In this document: positions 34,744 to 43,670 of the stretch, in pieces
How the letters are laid out: each line of letters starts with the position of its first letter
Position numbering within the stretch: position 1 is the first letter of the stretch
Assembly (NCBI GenBank): GCA_002307295.1
Contig: DBTY01000021.1
Coordinates: forward strand, 62,001-126,000
Source: Ignavibacteriales bacterium UBA1304
GTDB taxonomy: Bacteria; Bacteroidota; Ignavibacteria; Ignavibacteriales; Ignavibacteriaceae
DNA length: 64,000 nucleotides
Direction: 5' to 3'
Notes under the pieces: generated by a model
Told to the model about the DNA's origin: nothing
The model's database searches: none
Seen by the model: the letters and a program-made list of their open reading frames with translations, nothing else
Translations under genes and position numbers: made by a program

Positions 34744-36057
34744 ATGAGACCGCCATTAGTAGTAATAGTAGGACGTCCTAACGTAGGAAAGTCGACTCTT
34801 TTTAACCGTTTGATTGGCAATCGTGAAGCGATTGTGCACGATCAGAGCGGCGTTACACGCGACCGAAATTACGGCGACGTTGAATGGAACAGTAAATATT
34901 TTAGATTAATAGATACCGGCGGATATGTGCCCGCCTCTAAAGATCAGTTTGAAACGGCAATAAGAGAACAGGTTGAAATTGCAATTGCGGAATCGGATTC
35001 GATTCTGTTTATAGTAGACGTTAAAGACGGCGTTACTGTGATGGATAAAGAAATTGCAAAAATGCTAAGGAATTCAAATAAAGATTATTTGCTCATAGTA
35101 AATAAAGTAGACTCCGCCAAATACGAAAATGACGTGAATGAGTTTTATAGTTTAGGACTTGGAGACGTTTATGATATCTCGGCAATGGGCGGCAGAAAAG
35201 TTGGCGATTTATTAGATATTATTACGTCAAAGTTTGTACAGAACCTTGATGAAATTGACCCGGATACAAGATTGAAAATAGCTCTTGTTGGCAGACCAAA
35301 TGTCGGCAAGTCTTCTCTTACTAACGCGCTTCTTGGGGTTGATAGAAGCATTGTAACAAATATTCCAGGAACGACTCGCGATAGCATCGACTCCGTTTTA
35401 AAATACTATGGCGAAGAAGTTATACTTATTGATACAGCCGGCTTAAGAAGAAAAAGCAAAATTAACGAAACTGTAGAATTCTTTTCTTCCGTCAGAACAT
35501 TAAAAGCTATTGCAGAAAGCGACGTTTCTATTATCATGATAGACGCTACTATAGGTTTGGAAAACCAGGATCAAAGAATTATTGAAGAAGCGGTAAGAAG
35601 AAGACGAGGGATTATCATTGCGGTTAATAAATGGGATCTTATAGAAAAAGATAACAAAACCACAAAAGAATTTGAAGATAAAATCAAAGAAGATATCGCA
35701 TCGATGGATTATATCCCTATTATGTTTGTTTCTGCTTTAACAAAACAGAGAATCTATAAAATAGTAGATATGAGTAAACAAATTCAGGCCGAACGCATTA
35801 AGAAAATTCCTACCAGCTTATTGAATGACGTTTTGCTTCCTGAAATTGAAAAAACTCCGCCTCCGGCTTCGCCAACTGGTAAGGAAATTAAAATAAAATA
35901 CATTACGCAGGTAGGCGAGCATTACCCAATATTTTTAGTTTTTGCTAATTTTCCTAAATATATTCCAGATCATTATAGAAGATTTCTTGAGAAATTAATA
36001 AGAAGACATTTCGGTTTCATTGGCGTTCCAATGACTGTTAGTTTTAAAGAAAAATAG
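34744..36057 (+). CDS. der: Ribosome biogenesis GTPase Der
   Basis: 437 residues with two tandem GTPase domains, the hallmark of Der (EngA). G1 motifs are GRPNVGKSTLFNRL (near residue 8) and GRPNVGKSSLTNALL (near residue 182); DTGGY and DTAGLRRK are the G3 motifs; NKVD and NKWD the G4 motifs. The C-terminal KH-like domain ends LIRRHFGFIGVPMTVSFK. Der acts in late 50S ribosomal subunit assembly and is essential. A hairpin follows at 36079-36116. Confidence 0.97.
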   Translation: MRPPLVVIVGRPNVGKSTLFNRLIGNREAIVHDQSGVTRDRNYGDVEWNSKYFRLIDTGGYVPASKDQFETAIREQVEIAIAESDSILFIVDVKDGVTVMDKEIAKMLRNSNKDYLLIVNKVDSAKYENDVNEFYSLGLGDVYDISAMGGRKVGDLLDIITSKFVQNLDEIDPDTRLKIALVGRPNVGKSSLTNALLGVDRSIVTNIPGTTRDSIDSVLKYYGEEVILIDTAGLRRKSKINETVEFFSSVRTLKAIAESDVSIIMIDATIGLENQDQRIIEEAVRRRRGIIIAVNKWDLIEKDNKTTKEFEDKIKEDIASMDYIPIMFVSALTKQRIYKIVDMSKQIQAERIKKIPTSLLNDVLLPEIEKTPPPASPTGKEIKIKYITQVGEHYPIFLVFANFPKYIPDHYRRFLEKLIRRHFGFIGVPMTVSFKEK

Positions 36058-36078
36058 CTCATTAATTTTTTCAGACAT

Positions 36079-36116
36079 GCGGAAATTATTTCGTTTAATC
36101 CGAAGATAATTTCCGC
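36079..36116 (+). terminator. Hairpin after der
   Basis: GCGGAAATTAT at 36079-36089 pairs perfectly with ATAATTTCCGC at 36106-36116; TTCG and CGAA extend the stem inside, with one bulged G. It starts 22 bases past the der stop. No T-run follows, so termination may be partial. Confidence 0.55.
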
Positions 36117-36280
36117 TCTGCCTCAAAAGCTCCGAAGGCGATTTCACACTCCTCAAAATCTTATACAATAATATTTTAACTAAGAAAATTGTAATAACAT
36201 CTATCAATAATTAAAAATAAATATTATATTACTTTTAAATTTAAAGCAAATGAGTTTATAATATTTATAAAGGTTTTTAC

Positions 36281-36913
36281 GTGCAGTTTGATAATTTTAC
36301 CCTGCTTGATTACCCTTTGATTAAAAGGGACATTACAATATTACGCGATAAAGATACGCAACCAGAAGCCTTTAGAGCGGCTGTTAAACGAATAGCTAAT
36401 ATTCTTGCAGTAGAAATAAGCAAAGGATTTGTTTTACAGGAATTTGAAGTTGAAACGCCTCTTGAAAAAACAACCGGATATAAATTAAAGCTGGATGTCA
36501 TTTTGGTGCCTGTATTACGCGCGGGACTTGGAATGGCAAATGGATTTTTAGAAATTATTCCTGACGCTAAATTTGGTCATATTGGATTGCAAAGAGACGA
36601 AGTTACCCTGAATCCTATTGAATATTATTTTAAGATGCCAAAGGAATTAGATAAAGCCGAAATCGTTTTGATTGATCCTATGCTCGCTACTGGCGGAAGC
36701 GCATCCGAAGCGATTAATTATCTTAAGAAACGAGGCGCAAAAAAAATTATTTTTGCCTGTTTGGTCGCTTCTCCTCAGGGAATAAAAAAAATAGAAAACG
36801 ATCATCCTGATATTAAAATATTTGGAGCGGCTATTGATAGGGAACTGAACGACAAAGGCTATATTTTACCCGGATTAGGCGACGCCGGAGACAGGACTTT
36901 TGGCACTTTATAA
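36281..36913 (+). CDS. upp: Uracil phosphoribosyltransferase
   Basis: 210 residues, starting at a GTG. It carries the PRPP-binding motif VLIDPMLATGGSASEAI and the C-terminal uracil-binding signature YILPGLGDAGDRTFGT, with VPVLRAGLGMANGFLE in the middle. It salvages uracil to UMP in the cytoplasm. Its last codons overlap the TTG start of the TPR gene by 14 bases. Confidence 0.95.
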   Translation: MQFDNFTLLDYPLIKRDITILRDKDTQPEAFRAAVKRIANILAVEISKGFVLQEFEVETPLEKTTGYKLKLDVILVPVLRAGLGMANGFLEIIPDAKFGHIGLQRDEVTLNPIEYYFKMPKELDKAEIVLIDPMLATGGSASEAINYLKKRGAKKIIFACLVASPQGIKKIENDHPDIKIFGAAIDRELNDKGYILPGLGDAGDRTFGTL

Positions 36914-37925
36914 GAATTATTATATATTATTTTTTATAGTTATAGTTTCTGCAAGAGTATATTCGCAGTCTTATCCCGATAAAGAAATAAATTCGGAGTT
37001 GAATAAAGGCATTGCGCTTATAATAAATCAGAATTATAATCAGGCAGAAGAAGAATTTTCGGTATTAATAAAAAAGAATCCTTCATTTCCATTATGGAAT
37101 TTGTATCTGGCCGCCGCTAAAATAGCAAAAGCGTATGATTACGGCGAAGATTATGAAGATGACGCAATTAAAAAGAATCTTGAAAAGTCGTTATATAAAT
37201 CAGAAAAACTGTTAGAAAAAGACGAAAGAAATATCTGGTATATATACTTTGAGGCTCTTTCAAAAGGATATCTGGCTTATTATAACGCATTAGATGAAAA
37301 TTGGTTCGGCTCAATGAAATATGGCATGAGCGCAATAAACGGATTTGAAAAATGTACAAAAATAAATCCCGCTTTTTATGACGCATATGTAGGATTGGGA
37401 TCATTTAAGTACTGGAAAAGCAGAAAGACAGAGTTTATGAAATGGCTTCCGTTTTTTAGCGACGAAAAAGAAGCCGGAATTAGTTATTTGATAAAAGCAA
37501 AAGACCATAATTCTTATAATTCGCATCTTGCAATTTATAATCTTACGTGGATTTATATAGACGAAAAAAAATATGGCGATGCGATAAAAATTTCAGAATT
37601 CGCATTAAAAATGTATCCCGATACTCGTTTATTTAAATGGGGTTTGGCAAGGGCTTATGAAGCGGTTGATATTAATAAATCAATATTGTTATATTCAGAG
37701 ATATTGAATTCGCTTTATAAAGACGGCGTTAAAAATCATTATAAAGAAATTATTCTGAAATATACATTAGCGCGTAATTACGCTAAAATTGGCGATAAGC
37801 TTAAAGCTATAAAACAATGCGATGAAATATTGCAGATTAACAATAACATAGATTCTAAAGCTAGAAAAAGATTAGAAGACAGAATTAGTAAAGTAAAAGA
37901 ATTAAAAAATAAGTTGATTAACTGA
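36900..37925 (+). CDS. Secreted TPR-repeat protein
   Basis: 341 residues starting at a TTG inside the end of upp. The N-terminus (ALYKNYYILFFIVIVSARVY, cleavage near SQS) is a signal peptide, so the product is periplasmic or surface-bound. Helical repeats of the TPR kind follow (NQNYNQAEEEFSVLIKKNPS, DAYVGLGSFKYWKSRK, IYIDEKKYGDAIKISEFALK, KIGDKLKAIKQCDEILQIN). TPR domains hold proteins together; the partner is unknown. It lies 1 base before the Rel/SpoT gene. Since no ATG is found in the right place the TTG start is probable but not proven. Confidence 0.8.
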   Translation: MALYKNYYILFFIVIVSARVYSQSYPDKEINSELNKGIALIINQNYNQAEEEFSVLIKKNPSFPLWNLYLAAAKIAKAYDYGEDYEDDAIKKNLEKSLYKSEKLLEKDERNIWYIYFEALSKGYLAYYNALDENWFGSMKYGMSAINGFEKCTKINPAFYDAYVGLGSFKYWKSRKTEFMKWLPFFSDEKEAGISYLIKAKDHNSYNSHLAIYNLTWIYIDEKKYGDAIKISEFALKMYPDTRLFKWGLARAYEAVDINKSILLYSEILNSLYKDGVKNHYKEIILKYTLARNYAKIGDKLKAIKQCDEILQINNNIDSKARKRLEDRISKVKELKNKLIN

Positions 37926-37926
37926 T

Positions 37927-40098
37927 ATGAATATTCCTCCGGCAAAATCAAAAAAAATGCTTGAAGAGCTTATTGAAAACTGCAAAAAGCATTTGGTAAA
38001 CGTTAACGAAGAACTAATAACAAAAAGTTTTGAGTTTAGTTTAGAAGCGCATAAAAATGATTTAAGGGCGTCGGGAGAGCCTTATTTTACTCATCCCTAT
38101 GAAGTAGCGATGATTGTTGCTACAGAAATACCGCTTGATGATATTTCAGTTGTAAGCGCATTGCTTCACGACGTTGTGGAGGACACAGATTTTAATCTGG
38201 AAATTCTTGTTAAACAATTTGGTAAAGAAGTTGCCGATATTGTAGACGGAGTTACTAAAATTAGCGGCTTGTTTAAAGGACAGGAAATTACGCAAGCTGA
38301 AAACTACAGGAAGCTTTTGCTTTCTATGGTTAAAGACGTGCGCGTTATTCTTGTTAAATTTGCCGATAGACTTCACAACATGAGAACTCTTGAATTTGTA
38401 AATCAGGATAAGCAACGTCGAATCGCTCAGGAGACCCTTGAGATATATGCTCCGTTTGCAAATCGATTTGGTTTGGGAAGAGTAAAATGGGAACTTGAAG
38501 ACCTTTCGTTTAAGTACCTTAATAAAGAAGCCTACGAAGAAATTGCCCGCAAAATTAAAAGTAAAAGAAAAGAACGCGAAGCTTATATAAAAAAGTTTAG
38601 CGATCCTATTGTAGAAAAACTTGAAGAATATAAAATTAAATATGAAATAAGCGGCAGAGCAAAACATCTTTATAGTATTTACAGAAAAATGGTAAGACGC
38701 AATAAACCGTTTGAAGAAATATACGACCTTTTTGCTATACGTGTGATACTTGATACAGAGGACAGAAATGAATGTTACACTAGTCTTGGCATAATAAATC
38801 AAATTTACATTCCAATACCAGACCGCTTTAAAGACTACATTTCGATTCCTAAAACAAACAATTACCAATCAATCCATACTACAGTTGTAGGCCCGGAAGG
38901 CAGGCTTGTAGAAGTTCAGATTAGGACAAAACAGATGCACGATATCGCCGAGAGAGGCGTAGCGGCTCATTGGAAGTATAAAGAGAATAAAAATACTTCC
39001 GATAAAGAGCTTGAAGATTGGGTTAACTGGATTCGCGATATTTTTGAAAACGCTTCGAAAGAAGACGCAAGGAAAGAAATTCTTGAAAGCTTTAAACTGA
39101 ATTTGTATCAGGATGAAATTTACGTTTTTACTCCTAATGGAGATTTAAAAAGATTACCGTTAAATTCGACTCCTGTTGATTTTGCGTTTGAGATACACGG
39201 TAAAGTCGGTTTTCACTGCATAGGCGCTAAAGTGAATTCCAAAATAGTGCCGCTTGACACTATTTTAAGCAGCGGCGATCAGGTAGATATAATTACTTCT
39301 AAAAATCAGCATCCAAATAAAAACTGGATTAAGTTTGTTCAGACGCATAAGGCTAAATCGGCTATTAGAAAATGGATGAACAAAGAAGAAGACGAGATTG
39401 TAGCGGCGGGAAAAGATATATGGGAACGCAAAGCAAAAAAATACAAGCTTTCATTTTCAAATCAGGAGTTCCTGAAATTAGTGTTAAGTCTCCGGTTTGA
39501 TAACGCTAAACAATTTTTCTTATCGGTCGCTCAGAATAAAACAAATGTAGACGATATACTCACTTCTTCTCTTGAAAAAGAAAAGAAAGACAAAACAGCT
39601 CCGTTAGAATTTGAAAACTTTGCCAAGATTGCACGGGACGACGTAGGGGGAATTCTTGTAGACGGGAAAAAATCAGGGCTAATGTATTCCTACGCTAAAT
39701 GTTGTAATCCGATTCCAGGCGATCCGGTTGTTGGGTTTATTACTACCGGGGAGGGGATTAAGATACACAGAAAGACATGTTCAAATTTAATACACATATC
39801 AGAAAAAGAATCGCATAAATTTGTTTCGGTTGATTGGCCTTCGGCGGAAGAATCTTTATTTGTAGCTGGTTTAACAATATTAGGCGAAGACTTTCCCGGT
39901 TTGCTTAATGAAATTTCACATTCAATTGTTTCCTATAAAAATACAAATATCAAATCGATTAATATAAATACTAAAGATTCTGCTTTTGAAGGAAGCGTAA
40001 CTGTCTATGTGCAAAATCTTGAACACTTATCCAGAATAACAGATAGATTAAAAAAAATTAGAGGAGTCTATTCAGTCGAAAGATTTGAAAGCGCATAA
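37927..40098 (+). CDS. Bifunctional (p)ppGpp synthetase/hydrolase, Rel/SpoT family
   Basis: 723 residues. The N-terminal HD hydrolase is intact (ASGEPYFTHPYEVA, SALLHDVVEDTDF). The synthetase shows RAKHLYSIYRKM, DLFAIRVILDT and DRFKDYISIPKTNNYQSIHT; RFKD is the form found in bifunctional Rel/SpoT rather than RelA. A TGS domain (DEIYVFTPNGDLKRLPLNST), a helical region with the CCNPIPGD zinc-finger-like motif, and an ACT domain (LTILGEDFPGLLNEISHSI) complete the usual order. It both makes and breaks the alarmone ppGpp, linking starvation to growth. It lies in a string with upp, TPR and ruvX genes. Confidence 0.95.
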   Translation: MNIPPAKSKKMLEELIENCKKHLVNVNEELITKSFEFSLEAHKNDLRASGEPYFTHPYEVAMIVATEIPLDDISVVSALLHDVVEDTDFNLEILVKQFGKEVADIVDGVTKISGLFKGQEITQAENYRKLLLSMVKDVRVILVKFADRLHNMRTLEFVNQDKQRRIAQETLEIYAPFANRFGLGRVKWELEDLSFKYLNKEAYEEIARKIKSKRKEREAYIKKFSDPIVEKLEEYKIKYEISGRAKHLYSIYRKMVRRNKPFEEIYDLFAIRVILDTEDRNECYTSLGIINQIYIPIPDRFKDYISIPKTNNYQSIHTTVVGPEGRLVEVQIRTKQMHDIAERGVAAHWKYKENKNTSDKELEDWVNWIRDIFENASKEDARKEILESFKLNLYQDEIYVFTPNGDLKRLPLNSTPVDFAFEIHGKVGFHCIGAKVNSKIVPLDTILSSGDQVDIITSKNQHPNKNWIKFVQTHKAKSAIRKWMNKEEDEIVAAGKDIWERKAKKYKLSFSNQEFLKLVLSLRFDNAKQFFLSVAQNKTNVDDILTSSLEKEKKDKTAPLEFENFAKIARDDVGGILVDGKKSGLMYSYAKCCNPIPGDPVVGFITTGEGIKIHRKTCSNLIHISEKESHKFVSVDWPSAEESLFVAGLTILGEDFPGLLNEISHSIVSYKNTNIKSININTKDSAFEGSVTVYVQNLEHLSRITDRLKKIRGVYSVERFESA

Positions 40099-40101
40099 TA
40101 T

Positions 40102-40566
40102 ATGGATTTTGAAAACTTAACAAGAATACTAGCAATAGACTTTGGAACCAAACGAATTGGTCTGGCTCTTACAGATCCGTTGATGACATTTTCTTATCCT
40201 TATAAGACGATTGCAAACGATCAAAAATTATGGATAACGTTAAAAAACGTTATTGACGAAATGGGGATAAAGAAAATAATACTTGGATATCCGGTTAAAG
40301 AAAGCGGAGAGAAATCGACTTCTACGGTTAATGTTGAAAAATTTCATAAGAACCTTATTGAAAAATATCAAATAGAAATTATTCTCTGGGACGAAAGATA
40401 TACCTCTGTAATTGCCCAGGAAAATATAATGAATAGCGTAAGCAAAAAATCTAAAAGAAGAGATAAAGGCCTACTCGATCAAAACTCGGCTGCAATTATA
40501 TTACAAGAATATTTAAGGACAATAGAAAATGGGAAAAATAAACCGCCTCAATATGAACTCCTGTAA
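40102..40566 (+). CDS. ruvX: Holliday junction resolvase-like protein RuvX/YqgF
   Basis: 154 residues. The RNase H-like core begins ILAIDFGTKRIGLALTDPL (catalytic Asp), with ILGYPVKESGEKS, LWDERYTSVIAQENI and a closing KGLLDQNSAAIILQEYL motif typical of YqgF. The family acts in processing of 16S rRNA precursor ends and was first proposed as a resolvase. It starts 3 bases after the Rel/SpoT stop; its own stop lies inside the start of the GH13 gene (38-base overlap). Confidence 0.94.
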   Translation: MDFENLTRILAIDFGTKRIGLALTDPLMTFSYPYKTIANDQKLWITLKNVIDEMGIKKIILGYPVKESGEKSTSTVNVEKFHKNLIEKYQIEIILWDERYTSVIAQENIMNSVSKKSKRRDKGLLDQNSAAIILQEYLRTIENGKNKPPQYELL

Positions 40567-42379
40567 ATGCTTTCATGTTTTGTGTTTTGTTTTACTTTTT
40601 TATTTCGCATTTGCGTCAGCTTCTAACGCTCAGGAGAGTTATATGAAAATAGATTTGAATAAAGGATGGAAATTTAAAATAGATACTCTTAAAGAAGGAG
40701 CAGATAAAAAATGGTACGAAAAAGACGTCCCAGAAGACGCCATTGATATTAAAGTTCCAGGTTTTTGGGAAGAAAAAGCGGCTCCTGGTTACGACGGTTG
40801 GGGCTGGTATTTTAATTCGTTTGAAATAAGCGATCCAGATCAAAAACTTGCCTTAGTTTTTAACGGCGTTGACGACGACGCTGAAGTTTATATTAACGGG
40901 AAATGGTTTGGCTCACACAAAGGATATTCGGAAGGATTTTATTTTGACGTTTCAAATAAATTTAAAAAAGGCATTAACACAATAGCTGTTTTAGTTAATG
41001 ATTACAGCGGCGGCGGCGGAATATATAAACCAGTATTTATTAGAAGCTATCAAAATGAAGAGGACTTATTAATTACTCCTTTTGCCAAAATGCAGTCGCT
41101 TGTATCGCCTAAATGGGTTAAGGAAGGAATTATTTATGAAATCTACGTACGATCGTTTACTAAAGAAGGTAATTTTAAAGGGGTAACAAAACGATTAGAC
41201 GAACTTAAAGACCTGGGAGCTACCATTTTGTGGCTTATGCCCATTTATCCTGTTGGGCAGTTAAATAAAAAAGGAGAGCTTGGTTCGCCATACGCGGTTA
41301 AAGATTATTACGGCATTAACCATGAATTTGGAACCGGTGACGATTTGAAAGAGCTTATTACTGAGGCGCACAAACGCGGTATGAAGCTTATTCTTGACGT
41401 TGTGCTCAATCATACATCCTGGGATAACGAGCTTATTAAAACGCATCCTGATTGGTACACAAAGAATGATAAAGGCGAAATTACTTATCCTATAGGCACT
41501 GACTGGAGCGACGTTGCCGATTTGAACTACGACAGTAAAGAACTAAGAAACTACATGAAAGAGATGCTGGCGCATTGGATAAAAGAATACGATGTAGACG
41601 GTTTCAGGTGCGATGTTGCAGAATTAGTCCCGACTGATTTTTGGGAAGAAACGCATGAATACTTATTAAAGCAAAAAGAAATTATGATGCTTGCCGAAGG
41701 CACATTGCCAGAATATCATATTAAATCGTTTGACATGACTTATGCGTGGAATACTTACGATGTAATAAAAAACATTGTTGACGGAAAACAAACTCCTGAA
41801 GCGTTTTATTCTCTGCTAAAAAACGAATCATATTCATTTCCACAGAATAGTTTGAGAATGCGGTTTTCTGAAAACCATGATAAAGACAGAGCGGTTGGTT
41901 ACTTTGGTAAAGACGAAGCTAAAGCTTTTGCAGTTATAATGAATACTATTCCAGGCGCGGCAATGATTTACAATGGTATGGAAGCCGGAGATTCGGTTAA
42001 ACCGTCTTTATTCGATAAATACGATATACCGTGGGATAAAATTTCTTATGCAGATGAATTTAGAAATTTATATAAATCTTTGTTCAGTTTGAGAAAAGAA
42101 AATAGCGCAATAGTTTATGGCAGTTTTGAAAAAATTGAGAATTCGGAAAAAGGTCTTATGACTTTTGGCAGACGTAATAATACAGATGAAATCATTGTTT
42201 TTGTAAACTGCGGAGAAAAAATAAAAGGACTAAATCTGAAAGAGCTTGTAAAAGGGAAAAATCTTTCTGATTACAGAACTTTTATAGCAGAAAAAACGTC
42301 TATACAGAAAGAAGATAATAATACTGCTAATGTTAACTTAGACAAATACGGATATATAATATTTACTAAATCGAAATAG
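40529..42379 (+). CDS. Exported alpha-amylase family (GH13) enzyme with GH2-like N-terminal domain
   Basis: 616 residues from the ATG at 40529; a later ATG (40553, MNSCKCFHVLCFV) would give a shorter leader and a smaller overlap with ruvX. A signal peptide ends near SNAQ. Residues 40-170 form a jelly-roll like the sugar-binding domain of GH2 enzymes (NGVDDDAEVYINGKWFGSHK, INTIAVLVNDYSGGGGIYKP). The GH13 barrel follows with all four regions: DVVLNHTSWDN, GFRCDVAEL (nucleophile Asp), MLAEGT (acid/base Glu) and SENHDKDR. It should cleave alpha-glucans outside the cytoplasm. A GH2-like domain ahead of a GH13 barrel is an uncommon layout. Confidence 0.88.
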   Translation: MGKINRLNMNSCKCFHVLCFVLLFYFAFASASNAQESYMKIDLNKGWKFKIDTLKEGADKKWYEKDVPEDAIDIKVPGFWEEKAAPGYDGWGWYFNSFEISDPDQKLALVFNGVDDDAEVYINGKWFGSHKGYSEGFYFDVSNKFKKGINTIAVLVNDYSGGGGIYKPVFIRSYQNEEDLLITPFAKMQSLVSPKWVKEGIIYEIYVRSFTKEGNFKGVTKRLDELKDLGATILWLMPIYPVGQLNKKGELGSPYAVKDYYGINHEFGTGDDLKELITEAHKRGMKLILDVVLNHTSWDNELIKTHPDWYTKNDKGEITYPIGTDWSDVADLNYDSKELRNYMKEMLAHWIKEYDVDGFRCDVAELVPTDFWEETHEYLLKQKEIMMLAEGTLPEYHIKSFDMTYAWNTYDVIKNIVDGKQTPEAFYSLLKNESYSFPQNSLRMRFSENHDKDRAVGYFGKDEAKAFAVIMNTIPGAAMIYNGMEAGDSVKPSLFDKYDIPWDKISYADEFRNLYKSLFSLRKENSAIVYGSFEKIENSEKGLMTFGRRNNTDEIIVFVNCGEKIKGLNLKELVKGKNLSDYRTFIAEKTSIQKEDNNTANVNLDKYGYIIFTKSK

Positions 42380-42391
42380 CCGTTTAATAGA

Positions 42392-42422
42392 TTGACATTA
42401 ATGACCATATAATTTATTTTTT
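42392..42422 (+). promoter_or_regulatory. Candidate promoter of the microcompartment genes
   Basis: TTG at 42392-42394 (inside TTGACA), 20 bases, then TATTTTTT at 42415-42422. It is a near match to TTG-N20-TAnnTTTG and lies about 33 bases before the BMC start. A Shine-Dalgarno TAGGAG is 8 bases before the ATG. An own promoter would uncouple the BMC genes from the GH13 gene. Confidence 0.35.
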
Positions 42423-42454
42423 AATCTTGAATATATTAAGTTAGGAGCTTTAGA

Positions 42455-42736
42455 ATGACATCTGACGCGTTAGGAATGGTTGAAACAAAGGGATTAGTAG
42501 CTGCAATAGAGGCCGCAGACGTTATGCTTAAAACTGCTAAAGTTGAGTTTATTGGCAAAGAAAATATTGGCGCAGGTTTTATTACAGTTTTTATACGCGG
42601 AGAAGTTGGCGCAGTCAAAGCGGCGACTGACGCAGGGGCGGCGGCGGCTCAAAAAGTGGGAGAATTAGTCTCGGTGCATGTTATTCCCAGTCCGCATGCC
42701 GATATTGAACAATTGCTGCCTAAAAAAGAAAAATAA
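42455..42736 (+). CDS. BMC-H microcompartment shell protein (hexamer type)
   Basis: 93 residues, the normal size for single-domain shell proteins of the PduA/EutM type. ALGMVETKGLVAAIEAADVM at residues 5-24 and FIRGEVGAVKAATDAGAAAA further on are the family signatures; VSVHVIPSPHADIEQLLP closes the domain. Six copies form a flat hexagon tile; the pore loop at residues 38-42 reads I-G-A-G-F. Such tiles build protein shells around enzymes such as aldehyde-producing lyases. Here no enzyme, pentamer (BMC-P) or trimer (BMC-T) gene is next to it in at least 20 kb on either side; only the BMC-tail gene 5 bases downstream. Confidence 0.95.
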   Translation: MTSDALGMVETKGLVAAIEAADVMLKTAKVEFIGKENIGAGFITVFIRGEVGAVKAATDAGAAAAQKVGELVSVHVIPSPHADIEQLLPKKEK

Positions 42737-42741
42737 CAAAA

Positions 42742-43623
42742 ATGAATTATGCTTTAGGTCTTGTTGAAACCAAAGGGTTGGTAGCTGCTATTGAAGCTGC
42801 AAATGCAATGGTTAATACGTCAAACGTAACTATTGAAGGAAAAGAAGTTTCTTCAGAAGGTTTTGTTACTGTAAAAGTGCGCGGCGAAATAACTTCTGTT
42901 AAAACAGCAGTTGAAATAGGCGCCCAGGCTGCTTATAAAATTGGGGAAGTAATTTCAGTCCATGTTATTGAAGAAATAAGCGAAGAATTAAAAGCTTTGT
43001 TTTCAGAAACATCAGAAAAAAAAGAAGACATAGAAATTAAGGAAGAAAAAATTACTAAGCCTGAAGTTAAAGCAAAAAAAATACGCGCAGATAAATCTAA
43101 AAAAGAAAAAGAAGTTATTAAGGAAGAAAACTACTCGCTTTTTGACGATAGCGCTTTTGTTGACGATTTATTCTCTCCGGAAATAAAAAATGAACTCCCT
43201 AGTGATTTGGAAAACGGAAATGATGCAAAAACAATCAATGATAAAAAAAATTTAGAAGAGCCGCAGAAATTATTTATTGAAGAAAAAAAAGAAATAGTAT
43301 CTGCTCCCCAAGAGAAGGAAATTATTATTGAACAAAAGACCATTATAGCTAAAAATGAGGATAATGATCGTAATAAAACGCTTGTTGTAGAGAATAAAAA
43401 AGAAATTGAAAAAAGTATTAATACGTCTTTAGATCAGGAAAAAGAAAAGCAATTGCTTTCTTCTCAACCCGATGAAGAAATCCATGACGAATATGAAAAA
43501 ATGAACGTTCATGAGTTAAGAAAGCTTTCAAGAACAGTAAAAGATTTTCCTATTCAGGGACGCAATATTTCCAAAGCAAACAGAAAAGTATTGATAGACT
43601 ATTTAAGAAAAATTCCCAAATGA
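42742..43623 (+). CDS. BMC-domain shell protein with long charged C-terminal extension
   Basis: 293 residues. The first 90 are a BMC-H domain (MNYALGLVETKGLVAAIEAA, VKVRGEITSVKTAVEIGAQA), with pore-loop residues S38-E39-G40 in place of G-A-G. Residues 95-245 are lysine/glutamate-rich low complexity with an acidic patch (YSLFDDSAFVDDLFSPE). The last 45 residues (MNVHELRKLSRTVKDFPIQG then ISKANRKVLIDYLRKI) look like a small SAP/Rho-N-type helical domain. Shell proteins with extra C-terminal domains are known (PduK, and EutK with a DNA-binding-like domain). The tail could bind cargo, nucleoid or membrane; this is inference. It is 5 bases after the first BMC gene. Confidence 0.92.
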   Translation: MNYALGLVETKGLVAAIEAANAMVNTSNVTIEGKEVSSEGFVTVKVRGEITSVKTAVEIGAQAAYKIGEVISVHVIEEISEELKALFSETSEKKEDIEIKEEKITKPEVKAKKIRADKSKKEKEVIKEENYSLFDDSAFVDDLFSPEIKNELPSDLENGNDAKTINDKKNLEEPQKLFIEEKKEIVSAPQEKEIIIEQKTIIAKNEDNDRNKTLVVENKKEIEKSINTSLDQEKEKQLLSSQPDEEIHDEYEKMNVHELRKLSRTVKDFPIQGRNISKANRKVLIDYLRKIPK

Positions 43624-43670
43624 TAATTGTAATGGAGTTATAATTGTCGTTTATAAGTTATATTTAACGC

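Noticed and set aside
36058..36280. Riboswitch or attenuator before upp
   Set aside because: Only the hairpin at 36079-36116 is seen, close to the der stop; there is no T-run or competing stem near upp.
38146..38868. A 240-residue minus-strand frame
   Set aside because: It lies wholly inside the Rel/SpoT gene on the other strand, is rich in Phe, Tyr and Lys as expected from an antisense shadow, and shows no motif.
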